DNA from: Micromonospora rubida
GTDB taxonomy: Bacteria; Actinomycetota; Actinomycetes; Mycobacteriales; Micromonosporaceae
Assembly: GCF_009908295.1 (NCBI RefSeq)
Contig: NZ_JAAALO010000011.1
Coordinates: 1 to 64,000, forward strand
Reading direction: 5' to 3'
Length of the DNA: 64,000 bases
Below, in pieces: positions 1 to 9,131 of the stretch. The notes under the pieces were generated by a model. That model was given only the letters and a program-made list of their open reading frames with translations. It did not search any database and had not been told where the DNA came from. Positions within the stretch are counted from its first letter, which is position 1. The number at the start of each line of letters is the position of its first letter. Made by a program: the position numbers and the translations under genes.

Positions 1-552
1 GGCGCGCGACATCTTGCGGCCCGCTCCGTGCGCCACGGAATGGTTGGCATCCGGCCTGTCGGTTCCGCCTGAAAACTGGCTCAGGCACACATTTTGTGAG
101 TTGTGCTCGCGGGTAGTTCGGGTTGGGGACTGCGTGATTTCGGCTCTGGCTCACTTTCGGTGGTGACATTCGGTAGTAGGCAGAGATGCCCCGGGATTGC
201 CCTCATGTGCTGGCGTTTCTCTGAGCTGGTCAGCTTCGGGGAAGAATCTACAACTGCGGCTCGCCGAGTGGCTGGACACGCCCGCAGCCTGCCTGACCTG
301 CAATATCGAACTGTTGCCGTCGGAACTACTTTCTGTGACCACCGAAAGCGAGCCAGAGCCGAAATCATCGACACACTCCCTCTGTATGCACGGGGACTCG
401 GCGTAAGCGCGACATCTACTTGTACATCGACGGGTCAGGATGAGTTCCGCGCGCACGGCGTGGAACTGCGAGAACGCGGATGGATTCGGGGCTTGCGCTC
501 GGACGAGTTTTTGACAAAGTGCCAGTTGTAGAAGTATACGCTCCAGGCTTCG
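1..552. other. end of an integrated element, no intact gene seen
   Basis: I see no convincing gene here. The open frames overlap each other on both strands, lack ribosome sites and resemble no family I know. The stretch ends exactly where a partial tRNA-Arg begins and carries a long inverted repeat. It is best read as the terminal, probably decayed, part of an element integrated to the left of the window. That reading is an inference from the tRNA boundary. Confidence 0.45.
136..366. repeat. 231-bp unit bounded by 32-bp inverted repeats
   Basis: Positions 136-167 and 335-366 are reverse complements over 32 bases with two mismatches; weaker matching continues inward. The 167-bp interior has no clear gene. 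Long terminal inverted repeats around a short non-coding core suggest a MITE-like element or the remnant of an insertion sequence. I could not find a convincing target-site duplication, so a large stem-loop of another origin remains possible. Confidence 0.6.
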
Positions 553-596
553 GACTACGGATCAGAAGGTTAGGGGTTCGAGTCCCTTCGGACGCA
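553..596 (+). other. 3' half of tRNA-Arg(ACG), attachment-site core
   Basis: The 44 bases run from the inner anticodon stem through an ACG anticodon loop, variable loop, T-arm and 3' acceptor strand, ending in discriminator A; CCA is not encoded. The outer anticodon stem, D-arm and 5' acceptor strand are missing: the sequence just left of 553 no longer pairs. Conservation only from the anticodon stem to the 3' end is typical of the crossover core used by tRNA-targeting integrases. Native downstream sequence (a terminator) follows, so the element lies to the left and this is its distal junction. Confidence 0.8.
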
Positions 597-605
597 CAAG
601 ATCAA

Positions 606-643
606 AAGGTGCCTGGCCTGTGGAAACGTGGGTCAGGCGCCTT
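606..643 (+). terminator. intrinsic terminator after tRNA-Arg
   Basis: A 13-bp stem (606-618 with 631-643, two G-U pairs) closes a 12-base loop and is followed within six bases by a T-rich run. It is the normal terminator of the interrupted tRNA-Arg, which supports the view that the right side of the junction is native chromosome. Confidence 0.75.
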
Positions 644-764
644 CATCATTTTTCGTCCCTTGTGGACGTTGGGGTGCTCGGTGGGTGCTCGTCCGACGAG
701 CGTGTCCTACGTCTCGTCCTGTCCGCTGGGGTCCCATCGGGCCTCGTCGTCGTCGGCGGCGTGC

Positions 765-811
765 CGGCTGCCCGGCACGCGGCGATCCTTCGCCGCGACG
801 CCGGGCAGCCG
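765..811 (-). terminator. hairpin after the ABC permease gene
   Basis: A 12-bp perfect stem (765-776 with 800-811) encloses a second 7-bp stem (779-785 with 790-796). It lies 11 bases beyond the stop codon of the minus-strand permease gene. There is no T-run, as is usual for many high-GC actinobacterial terminators. Confidence 0.6.
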
Positions 812-821
812 GGCGTTTGAT

Positions 822-2020
822 TCAGGCGATGCGGAGTGCCTCGGTGGGTTGCATGCGGGCCGCGCGGAGCGCGGGGAGCAGTCCGGCGATGGCGCCGATG
901 GCTATGGCCGCACCGAGCCCTCCTGCCCAGGCGAGCGGCGGAACTACTGTGGCCCAGCCTTTGACACCGGCGTAGATCGCTGTGGCCGTTGTGCCCATCG
1001 CCACTCCAGCGGCGCCGCCGAGCGCGGCGAGCAGGATCGCCTCGGACAGGAACTGGAGGCGGATGTGGCCCTTGGTAGCGCCGAGCGCGCGCCGCAGTCC
1101 GATCTCAGATCGGCGCTCGAGGACGGAGATGACCATGGTGTTGGCGACTCCGATACCGCCGACGAGCAGGGCCACCGCTCCGAGCCCGAGGAACAGGCCG
1201 TTGAGCGCGGACTGGGCCGCGGCGCGGGCCACGAGAGCGGCTGAGGGCCGGCTGACGCTGACCTCACTGGCGTTTTCCGGGTTGGCCGTCGCGGCCAGCA
1301 CGCTGTAGACGTCATTGACATGCTCGGTCTGGGCCCGCACGTAGATGGTGGAGGGATGGCCGTCGAAGTGCAGGTATTTCTGCGCGGCCGGGTAGCCGAC
1401 CAGGACCGATTCGTCGAGTTCGGGGGTTAGTGCCACGGGATTGAGGATCCCCGCGACGTAGAACCACTGCCCGCCGACCCAGATACGTTCGTCTAGGTGG
1501 ATCTGGGCGATGCCCAGTCGGGCGGCGGCGACCGAGCCGAGTACGGCGACCGGTTGCTCGGCGGTGGCGGCGTTGAGGTATCTGCCCTGGGCGATGGTCG
1601 TGCGTACTGCGGCGGGCAGGTCCAGGCTCGCGGCGTTGACCGTGAGTGAGTTGGTGTTGATGCTCGGGATGTACGGGCTGCGGTAGGCGTTGGCCTTGGT
1701 GCTACCGGTGCTCTGGGCCGTTTCGACCGGGCCGATCCGGGCGATCATCGCCGGAGCGTCGAGGGGCAGCGTGGCGTCGCCGCCGCCCAGGCTCTGGCCC
1801 GGGGTGACCTTGAGCAGATTGGTACCCAGTTTGTCGATCTCGGCTAGCAGCCCGGCCTGGGACGAGGCGGACAACCCCATCACCGCGACCATCGCCGCGA
1901 CGCCGATGGCGATGCCCAGCGCTGACAGTACGGCCCGCATCCGCCTGTTGCGCAGCCCCACGCTGGCGGTCCGGGCCAGGTCGGCCGGATGCAGCCGCCC
2001 AGGAGCGGGAGCCGTGGTTG

Positions 2021-2024
<4 letters not shown>
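822..2024 (-). CDS. MacB/FtsX-type ABC transporter permease
   Basis: This 400-residue protein is the membrane subunit of an ABC exporter of the MacB class, which usually moves peptides, antibiotics or lipoproteins and works with a separate ATPase and adaptor. A first membrane segment (about residues 28-50) is followed by an extracytoplasmic MacB_PCD-like domain (about 55-260). Three C-terminal helices carry the family signature [11 protein letters not shown] between the first two of them. The start overlaps the stop of the ATPase gene by four bases (ATGA), so the genes are translationally coupled. It is the last gene of a four-gene operon and is followed by a strong hairpin. The substrate cannot be told from sequence. 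Confidence 0.9.
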
Positions 2025-2799
<775 letters not shown>

Positions 2800-2803
<4 letters not shown>

Positions 2804-3960
2804 GAGGCCGGCACCACGATGTTCTGGCCCGCCGTTAGGCCGTCACCCGTGACCTCGACCTTCCCGACGCTGGTGTCGAACAACCCCGTTGTCACCGGGA
2901 TCAGGCGATGCGCACCAGCGGCCTCAACCACCTCGACCGCGTACCCTCCGCCGGCCATCGCCAGCAGCGCGTTAACCGGCACTGACAGCACGTCCTCCAC
3001 CGTCTCGGAAATGATGGACACCAGTACCGGTGCCTGGTCGAGCTGTCCGGTCTCCTCCGGCTTCGACGGCGTGACATACACGTCAACGGTGGTTTTGCTG
3101 TCCCTCTTCGTCGCCACCTTCCCGACCGACGAGACCACACCGGGCGTGGTCCTGCCGGTGGGCAGTGAGATGGTGACCTTGTCACCGACCTTGACGTCTG
3201 ACTGCTGGCTTGCGTTCAGCAAGACGGCCACCTGCCGCTGGGTCGAGGAGGCCTGCAGGACCGCGGCGCCGGGCGCTGCCGAACCACCGCGTACCGCGGT
3301 CACCTTGGTGATCCTGATCTCCTTGGCCGGCACGAACACCGCCTGCCCGAGCGGCAGTCGTCCGGTCTCGCCGAGGCCCACGTCGTCTTGCAGTTCCTTG
3401 AGGGCGTTGTAGGTCTGCCGGCCGAAGTAGTCCGAACCCGGGGCGATCTCGTCCTTGGTGGCGTATCCGAGGGCGACGAGCGTGGCGTTCAACTGCCGAA
3501 CGTCAGCACCCTCCGTGCCCCAGTCCAAGTCCCGATAGGCCGGCACGCCGCCCTGCAGCAGGATCACCGGCTTCCCGTCGACCAGGTAGAGCGCCTTGCC
3601 CTGACCGACCACGTCGCCAACGTTCGGCAGCCTGGTGACCGTGCCACTGGCCTTGTTGACCACCTGGTAGTCACCCCCGTAGCCCAGCGTCCCGTTCTCC
3701 TGGGTACGGGCGGACAGGGTTCCCTTGGTCACCTGCGCCAACCCGGTCGAGGCGGTGCTTTCGGTCGACGTGTTCTTCGTCCGGCCGCCGAACGGGTCGG
3801 TGACGACGATCACGATCCCCGTAGCGACCGCGACCAGGGCCACCACGACAACCGTCGTCACCCATCCACGCCGCCCACGGCGTCCGGGGCGCGGACGTCG
3901 GCCCTTCCCACCGGCCGGGCTGACGTCCGCGTCTTCCACCGAGATCTGCGTCGTACTCAC
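2800..3960 (-). CDS. efflux adaptor (HlyD-like) with peptidoglycan-binding domain
   Basis: This 386-residue membrane-anchored adaptor belongs to the MacB-like exporter. I chose the GTG at 3960 because it overlaps the preceding stop by four bases (GTGA), like every other junction in this operon; in-frame starts further upstream lie inside the lipoprotein gene. A basic N-terminus leads into one membrane segment (about 33-54). A peptidoglycan_binding_1-like stretch ([11 protein letters not shown] and following, near 150-180) is followed by a beta-barrel and membrane-proximal adaptor region. In Gram-positive bacteria this architecture is thought to reach into the wall. The cargo is unknown. Confidence 0.82.
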
Positions 3961-4586
3961 GACCCGCCGCCCGGCTTCTTGGGGGTCTGGTTCCGCATGC
4001 TCTCCGGCTGGTACTTCGCGCAGGCGGTCTCTGCCGCCTTGAACTGCGGAAAGTTGGGGTCGGTGTCGAGTTTGAAACCGCCGTCCGCAGCGGGGTCCGG
4101 AAAGCTCGGCACACCGTTTTCCCGCATGCACTGGGCGTACTTGAGCTTGTCCGACGAGGACCACTGATTCTGGGTGCCCGCCTGCGGATCACCAACCGGC
4201 ATGAGCTGCTTACAGGCGTTCATCGCCTTCTTGAACGCTTCAGAGTTGACGTCGATCCCGTCTCCCATGCCCTTTCCGGGCTGGGGGTCCGGAAAGCTTG
4301 GAAGGCCGTTCTCACGCATGCACGTGGCAAAGCCCACACTGTCGGGTGCCGAACCGGCCCCGGAAGCCCCGGTCGTCGCCGTGTTGCCCGAATCGCCGCT
4401 GCTGGAGCAGGCCGCGGCGGCCAGCGCGACGATCGTCAGCAGGACGGCCGTCGCATTGGCCCGGTGCAACCGCCGCTTCCGGTCCGGAATCCGGCCGGCG
4501 GTGCCCAACATGTCGTCTTCCATCACGTTGGCGAGTACCGGCTTCGGTGCGTGGGTGGCCGTCGTTGTGGCCTTGGTCGTGGTCAT
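3957..4586 (-). CDS. putative lipoprotein with duplicated CMRENGxPSFPDP motif
   Basis: This is the first gene of the ABC operon and encodes 209 residues. A hydrophobic segment ends in a lipobox-like run of alanines before Cys60, so the product is probably a surface lipoprotein. The mature part contains the motif C-M-R-E-N-G-x-P-S-F-P-D-P twice (near residues 88 and 148), a duplicated small domain known in actinobacterial exported proteins of unknown function. The 40-residue region before the hydrophobic core is unusually long. Its first 25 residues recur in the unrelated peptidase at 6741 because the start of this gene lies in a duplicated inverted segment. A start at Met26 would give a normal signal peptide. 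Confidence 0.72.
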   Translation of the reverse strand: MTTTKATTTATHAPKPVLANVMEDDMLGTAGRIPDRKRRLHRANATAVLLTIVALAAAACSSSGDSGNTATTGASGAGSAPDSVGFATCMRENGLPSFPDPQPGKGMGDGIDVNSEAFKKAMNACKQLMPVGDPQAGTQNQWSSSDKLKYAQCMRENGVPSFPDPAADGGFKLDTDPNFPQFKAAETACAKYQPESMRNQTPKKPGGGS

Positions 4587-4743
4587 GGCGAACAGACTGG
4601 TGGTAGGGGCGTTGCCCGGGCATGAACGGAAGCGTTAACGCCCCTGTTGCGGCCGACCTGCTATGACTTGGACCCATGCGAGTGCTGGTGGCGGAGGACG
4701 AGCGGGATCTGGCCGATCTGGTGGCCGTGGGGCTGCGCCGGCA
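4513..4743 (+). repeat. left arm of 231-bp inverted repeat
   Basis: This segment matches the reverse complement of 6584-6814 with about four mismatches in 231 bases, all near the lipoprotein end. It holds the first 25 codons of the lipoprotein gene (minus strand), the whole intergenic region and the first 23 codons of the response regulator gene (plus strand). Outside both ends the similarity stops abruptly. Confidence 0.95.
4587..4675. promoter_or_regulatory. divergent promoter region with GCGTTAACGC palindrome
   Basis: This 89-base gap lies between the lipoprotein operon and the response regulator gene. The perfect palindrome GCGTTAACGC (4632-4641) sits near the middle and is a candidate operator. 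A TATGAC -10-like box (4662-4667) lies eight bases before the ATG of the regulator gene, which predicts a leaderless or nearly leaderless transcript. The region is duplicated without change in the right arm of the inverted repeat. Binding by the adjacent regulator is plausible but inferred. Confidence 0.5.
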
Positions 4744-5329
4744 CGCCATGGCGGTCGACGTGGCCTATGACGGCGCCGCCGCGGCGGAACGGCTGGCCGT
4801 CAACGACTACGACGTGCTGGTGCTGGACCGGGACCTGCCCGAGGTGCACGGCGATGTGATCTGCCGGGACCTGGTGCGGGCCGGGGCCCGTACCCGCATC
4901 CTGATGCTGACCGCGGCCGCGTCGGTGCCTGAGCGGGTTGCCGGCTTGGGTTTGGGCGCCGACGACTACCTACCCAAACCCTTCGACTACACCGAATTGG
5001 TGGCGCGGGTGCAGGCCTTGGGGCGGCGCAGCGAGGCGTTGCAGCCGCCAATGCTGGAGCGGCACGGCATCGTGCTGGACACCTACCGTCTGCAGGCGTC
5101 CCGCGACGGCCGCTTTCTGCGGCTGTCGCTGAAGGAATACGCCGTACTGGAGGTATTGATGCGGGCGAACGGGGCAGTCGTGAGCACCGAGACGCTGCTG
5201 GAGTCGGCGTGGGACGAACACGTCGACTCGTTCTCCAGTGTGGTGCGCGTCATCGTCAGCCGGCTGCGTGCCAAGCTCGGCGACCCGCCCTGCATTCGGA
5301 CCGTGCCAGGCGCCGGATACCTGCTGTGA
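4676..5329 (+). CDS. OmpR/PhoB-family response regulator
   Basis: This 217-residue DNA-binding response regulator has a receiver domain (1-115) with acidic residues E7 and D8, phospho-acceptor Asp51 in VLVLDRDLP and the conserved Lys near 102 in LPKPF. A winged-helix Trans_reg_C domain (about 125-217) follows. It overlaps the kinase gene by four bases (GTGA), so the pair is co-translated. Divergent placement next to the ABC operon suggests it controls that operon, as in peptide-sensing and detoxification modules. Its first 23 codons are repeated at 6583-6651 on the other strand. Confidence 0.93.
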   Translation: MRVLVAEDERDLADLVAVGLRRHAMAVDVAYDGAAAAERLAVNDYDVLVLDRDLPEVHGDVICRDLVRAGARTRILMLTAAASVPERVAGLGLGADDYLPKPFDYTELVARVQALGRRSEALQPPMLERHGIVLDTYRLQASRDGRFLRLSLKEYAVLEVLMRANGAVVSTETLLESAWDEHVDSFSSVVRVIVSRLRAKLGDPPCIRTVPGAGYLL

Positions 5330-6501
5330 CCGGTCGTACCTGGCAACCTCTGGCGCGGCGGCTCGGCACGATGCGGATGCGCCTCACCGTCCTGTATACC
5401 GGCCTGTTCCTGGTCACCATGACGATCGCGCTCACCGTGGTGAACCTGCTGATCAGCAACATGCTGAAACGTCAGGTCGTCGGCACGAAGTCTCGCGCGC
5501 TTCCCTGGATGCCTCTGGACGCCGCACCTGGTTCGGGAAACTACTACGCGAAGGACGTAAGCCGTCTGCCTGACGCGGTGCTGCATTACCAATGGACTGT
5601 CACGACCATCACGATCGCCGTGCTCACAGTCGTCTCGGTGGCAGCAGGGTGGTGGCTGGCCGGACGACTGCTGCGCCCACTGCGGCACATCACCGCCACC
5701 GCGCACCGGCTCTCCCTGTCCAACCTGCACGAGCGGATCGCCCTGACCGGTCCCCACGACGAGCTCAGAGACCTCGCCGACACCTTCGACGCGATGCTGG
5801 AACGGCTGGAACGATCAGTGGACAGCCAGCGGCGTTTCATCGCCAACGCCGCCCACGAACTGCGCACCCCACTAGCCACCCAGCGGGCAGCGATCCAGAT
5901 CGGGCTGGACGACCGGCTACCGGACCACCTCACCGAGGTACGGCAGAAACTGCTGACCGCCAACCAGCGCACCGAACGGCTGATCGACTCGCTACTGCTC
6001 CTCGCCCAGGCCGAACACGGCCTGGACACCACCCAACCGGTGGCCCTCGACCTGCTGACCCGCCAAGCGGCCGACGAGATGGTCCCGGACGGCATCATCG
6101 TCACCCTGGATACCCAGCCGGCCACTGTCCCAGGCGACCCGGTGCTGCTCCACAGGCTCCTGACCAACCTTTTCCAGAACGCGGTGAAGTACAACCACCC
6201 CGACGGAACCGTCCACGTCAACCTCACCGAGACCGGCACCCTGACCGTCCGCAATACCGGCCCCGACGTACCAGCGGAACGGATCACCGAACTGTTCCTA
6301 CCGTTCCGCAGACTCCATACCCGCACCCGAGCCACTGACGGCGCCGGCCTCGGGCTGTCCATCGTCGCCTCGATCGCCCAAGCCCACCACGCCACCCTCG
6401 ACGCCCGGCCCAATCCCGGCGGCGGACTTGAATTGACCGTACGGTTCCCCGCCCTCGCCGGAACAGGAGCGGCTCAGGCGCGTGTCAGGCCGCATTTGTA
6501 G
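5326..6501 (+). CDS. sensor histidine kinase, HAMP type
   Basis: This is the partner kinase of the regulator above, with 391 residues from the GTG that overlaps its stop. Two membrane helices (about 19-43 and 91-114) flank a short extracytoplasmic loop of about 47 residues. A HAMP domain, the H-box FIANAAHELRTPL with phosphorylated His177, an N-box LLTNLFQNAVKYN and a G-box GAGLGLSIV follow. The last eight codons run into the decayed LuxR-type remnant on the opposite strand, so the original C-terminus may have been replaced when that junction formed. The small sensor loop suggests detection of membrane or wall stress; the signal is unknown. Confidence 0.9.
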   Translation: MTGRTWQPLARRLGTMRMRLTVLYTGLFLVTMTIALTVVNLLISNMLKRQVVGTKSRALPWMPLDAAPGSGNYYAKDVSRLPDAVLHYQWTVTTITIAVLTVVSVAAGWWLAGRLLRPLRHITATAHRLSLSNLHERIALTGPHDELRDLADTFDAMLERLERSVDSQRRFIANAAHELRTPLATQRAAIQIGLDDRLPDHLTEVRQKLLTANQRTERLIDSLLLLAQAEHGLDTTQPVALDLLTRQAADEMVPDGIIVTLDTQPATVPGDPVLLHRLLTNLFQNAVKYNHPDGTVHVNLTETGTLTVRNTGPDVPAERITELFLPFRRLHTRTRATDGAGLGLSIVASIAQAHHATLDARPNPGGGLELTVRFPALAGTGAAQARVRPHL

Positions 6502-6651
6502 GCGTAGACGACGGCCCGTACACGATCGCGCAGGCCCATCTCGGACAGCACTCGGCTGACGTGCGTCGTGAGGGCGCCATCCATGCCGGCGCAGCCCCAC
6601 GGCCACCAGATCGGCCAGATCCCGCTCGTCCTCCGCCACCAGCACTCGCAT
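6474..6651 (-). pseudogene. chimera of OmpR-type regulator start and LuxR-type tail
   Basis: On the minus strand, positions 6651-6583 repeat the first 23 codons of the regulator gene. From about 6582 the sequence becomes the end of a NarL/LuxR-type HTH (VSRVLSEMGLRDRVRAVVYA, then a CGLTRA end) that stops at 6474. The two parts are in different frames, so no functional protein is expected. The tail shows that a NarL-type regulator gene once lay here and was cut by the arrival of the inverted repeat. Confidence 0.75.
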
Positions 6652-6814
6652 GGGTCCAAGTCATAGCAGGTCGGCCGCAACAGGGGCGTTAACGCTTCCG
6701 TTCATGCCCGGGCAACGCCCCTACCACCAGTCTGTTCGCCATGACCACGACCAAGGCCACAACGACGGCCACCCAAACACCGAAGCCGGTACTCGCCAAC
6801 GTGATGGAGGACGA
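6584..6814 (-). repeat. right arm of 231-bp inverted repeat
   Basis: This is the reverse-complement copy of 4513-4743. It places the complete divergent promoter region and the first 25 lipoprotein codons directly in front of, and in frame with, the peptidase gene. The differences from the left arm are a few bases in the leader codons (6775-6810). Confidence 0.95.
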
Positions 6815-8378
6815 AAAGGAAGGCACCGTCGGTCGCCGCGCCGGCCGGAAGGTAGTCGCGGCGGTAGCGGTGGCTGCTGGCGCGCTGGCATGGCTGGTCG
6901 CCGGCTCGCCCGCCGCGGAGGCGGCGCGACATGCCGAGCCTACGGTCGACTGGCAGCCCTGCCCCACCTACTCCGACGAGGTGCTTCGGTCCCGCGACGT
7001 CCCCGACGAACGGATACCGGAGTTCCGCGCCCTGCTGAACCGGATGGACTGTGGCACGGTCGGCGTCCCGTTGGACTACCGCCAGCCGCAAGGCCGGCAG
7101 ATCACCGTCGCGATCACGCGGCTCAGGGCGGCGTACCAGACGCGTCGGTTGGGCAGCATCGCGGTCAACCCGGGCGGGCCGGGCGCCGGCGGATACCTCA
7201 CGCCCCTCGACTTCATGATGACGAACCAGGAAAGCGCGCGACTGGGCGACCGGTACGACCTGATCGGCTTCGATCCGCGCGGGACCGGCTACAGCACCAA
7301 GGTCAGGTGCACGAACGCGGGACCGGGCGGGCCACCGACGTCAGGGCCCCTGACCGAGGCGGCGGCCAGGGCCAACTACGACGCCGAGGTGGCCGGCAAC
7401 GCTGCGTGCGGGCAGTCCGATCCCGACATCCTCGGTCAGCTCACCACGGTGAACGTTGCCCGCGACCTCGAACGCGTCCGGGTCGCTTTGAGGGAGCGGA
7501 AGCTCAACTTCCTCGGCGTGTCCTGGGGCACCTGGCTCGGCGCGGTGTATCGCAGCAACTTCCCCGGCAGCGTGGGGCGCATGTTTCTGGACAGTGTGGC
7601 GTCTCCGGAGTTCAGCGTGGACTCGTTCGACGACGGCCGCGCCGCAGCCGTCGAGCGCCGATTCTCGCGCCTCGCGGCATGGATCGCGTCGCGCCACGAC
7701 ACGTATGGCTTCGGTACCTCCGCCGGGCAGGTACGGGCCGCGATTTTAGAGCTCGTTCGCGCCTACGACACAAACCCGAAGCAGTACACCGACCTGAGCC
7801 GGCCCGCGGACGGTGCAATGGTCGCGCGACTGGCCGGCCAGGACTCACGGGACTGGACGCGGGTCAGCCAGGCGCTTGCCGAGTTGCGGGGCTGGACTGG
7901 CACCACCGCACCGCCCACGGTCAGGGAGATCTTCAGTGCACGCCCGCGCATGATCCCACCGGGCGCACCGGAGGTTTTCAACCCAACGATGCAAAAGGCA
8001 ACCGTCTGCAACGAGGACCCCGCTCGGTTTGACTTCGCCACCGCCTGGGCCGAGTACCAGCAGCGCCTCGAACAGAACCCGGTGACCGGTCGGGCCACCG
8101 TGTTCTCCGCCGGGTGCGCCGGCTGGCCGCTGCCGGGCCGGGAAGTCCAGCTACGACCCGCCGCGGGGTCGCTGGTGCTGGCCGGACACCGCTACGAAGC
8201 CGGATCCCCGTACGAGTGGACGCCGCAGATGCGCGCCGCCGTCGGTGGCACGATGTTCACCGTCGACGACGATGTGCACGGATCGGTCCTGAGAGTGCCG
8301 GACTGCGCTGCCGAAATGGTGTCGTACTTCGCCACGGGCCGAATCGATCAGGGCTGCGACGGTGTCCCGGTGCCGTAG
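6741..8378 (+). CDS. secreted TAP-like alpha/beta-hydrolase peptidase
   Basis: This 545-residue protein resembles the Streptomyces SlpD/SlpE/Tap tripeptidyl aminopeptidases (family S33). An N-terminal leader copied from the lipoprotein gene (about 1-25) is followed by a basic stretch and a hydrophobic signal core (38-56). The oxyanion-region motif NPGGPGAGGY and the nucleophile elbow GVSWGTW with Ser261 are clear. Near the C-terminus His513 (DDDVHGSV) and the TAP-like C-terminal region CAAEMVSYFATG are present. The family Asp in LDPVTP appears as Glu in YEAGSP, a conservative but notable change. Transcription probably comes from the duplicated promoter, so it may share control with the ABC operon. 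Confidence 0.85.
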   Translation: MTTTKATTTATQTPKPVLANVMEDEKEGTVGRRAGRKVVAAVAVAAGALAWLVAGSPAAEAARHAEPTVDWQPCPTYSDEVLRSRDVPDERIPEFRALLNRMDCGTVGVPLDYRQPQGRQITVAITRLRAAYQTRRLGSIAVNPGGPGAGGYLTPLDFMMTNQESARLGDRYDLIGFDPRGTGYSTKVRCTNAGPGGPPTSGPLTEAAARANYDAEVAGNAACGQSDPDILGQLTTVNVARDLERVRVALRERKLNFLGVSWGTWLGAVYRSNFPGSVGRMFLDSVASPEFSVDSFDDGRAAAVERRFSRLAAWIASRHDTYGFGTSAGQVRAAILELVRAYDTNPKQYTDLSRPADGAMVARLAGQDSRDWTRVSQALAELRGWTGTTAPPTVREIFSARPRMIPPGAPEVFNPTMQKATVCNEDPARFDFATAWAEYQQRLEQNPVTGRATVFSAGCAGWPLPGREVQLRPAAGSLVLAGHRYEAGSPYEWTPQMRAAVGGTMFTVDDDVHGSVLRVPDCAAEMVSYFATGRIDQGCDGVPVP

Positions 8379-8539
8379 AACCGGCCGCCACTGCACTCGA
8401 CGGGCTAGCAGACCCGATTCCACGATCCTGGTAAACCCGGTTGGCTGCCGCCTGCTCGCCGGGATGGCACCGCATGTGCCGCCCCGGTGACCGGCGCGCC
8501 TACCGGTACCTGACCGAGGGCGCCGATCATCAGGCGTAG

Positions 8540-8716
8540 CCGGCCGCACCGGAACCGGTCCACAAGCAGCCGGCACCTGGCCCCGGCTCACGGTGCACGA
8601 GCGACGCCTGCCGCTGGGTGTTCTACGGCACCTCACGCTCCGGCGCCGGCAAGTGGTGCTCGATGCGCCTGTGCGGCAACCGCGCCAAGCAGGAGGCCTG
8701 GCGCGGCCGCCGTCGT
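8540..8716 (+). pseudogene. C-terminal fragment of a CGNR zinc-finger regulator
   Basis: The plus-strand frame reads C-T-S-D-A-C-R-W-V-F, then KWCSMRLCGNRAK and an Arg-rich end. This is the CGNR zinc finger (C-x4-C, C-x4-C) found at the C-terminus of a family of actinobacterial transcription regulators. An in-frame stop lies just upstream (8537) and the N-terminal domain is absent, so only the tail survives. It abuts the equally truncated integrase fragment, which points to a deletion joining the two. Confidence 0.72.
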
Positions 8717-8761
8717 ACGACGGATAGCCGCCGCGGGTGCGAAACGCGGATGCTCGTCGCA

Positions 8762-9131
8762 CGACCGCCCTCTTGTAGAGACAACGCAGGGCGGCGATAA
8801 GGTGCTCTGCTGCGCTTCGACCTCCGCGGGCATTCCGCCGCGCCACAACGTGCGTCTTGACGTATTCCGCCAAGTGCTCAATCTCCGACGGTGTGGGCTC
8901 GTCCAGTCTCCGCTGCCCCCAGTGCTCCACGACACGCTTCCAGTAGGAGCCGTAGGCGCGGCGCGTACCTACAGTGACCGCAGCCGCCACTACAGGGACG
9001 TATTCGGCGAAGGCCGGCGACGGAGGACGAGCCACCGCAGCTTCCAGAAGATCAGCAGGCGAGATACCCATCCGGGCAAGGAGCAGCCGAGCTGCGTCCA
9101 GTTCAGCACGATTCGCCGCAGCATCACTCAT
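8762..9131 (-). pseudogene. N-terminal fragment of tyrosine-type site-specific integrase
   Basis: The start at 9131 overlaps the AbrB-like gene by eight bases. The 123 recognisable residues contain the SAM-like core-binding domain (YGSYWKRVVEHWG and AEHLIAALRCLYKRAV). Family members run to about 350 residues with a C-terminal catalytic domain (R..HxxR..Y); here similarity stops at about 8762 and the frame continues into unrelated sequence. The catalytic domain is lost, so it cannot recombine DNA. Confidence 0.75.

Noticed and set aside
480-1244. A 254-codon frame running across the tRNA-Arg fragment
   Set aside because: It crosses the tRNA and its terminator and is antisense to the permease gene, so it is not coding.
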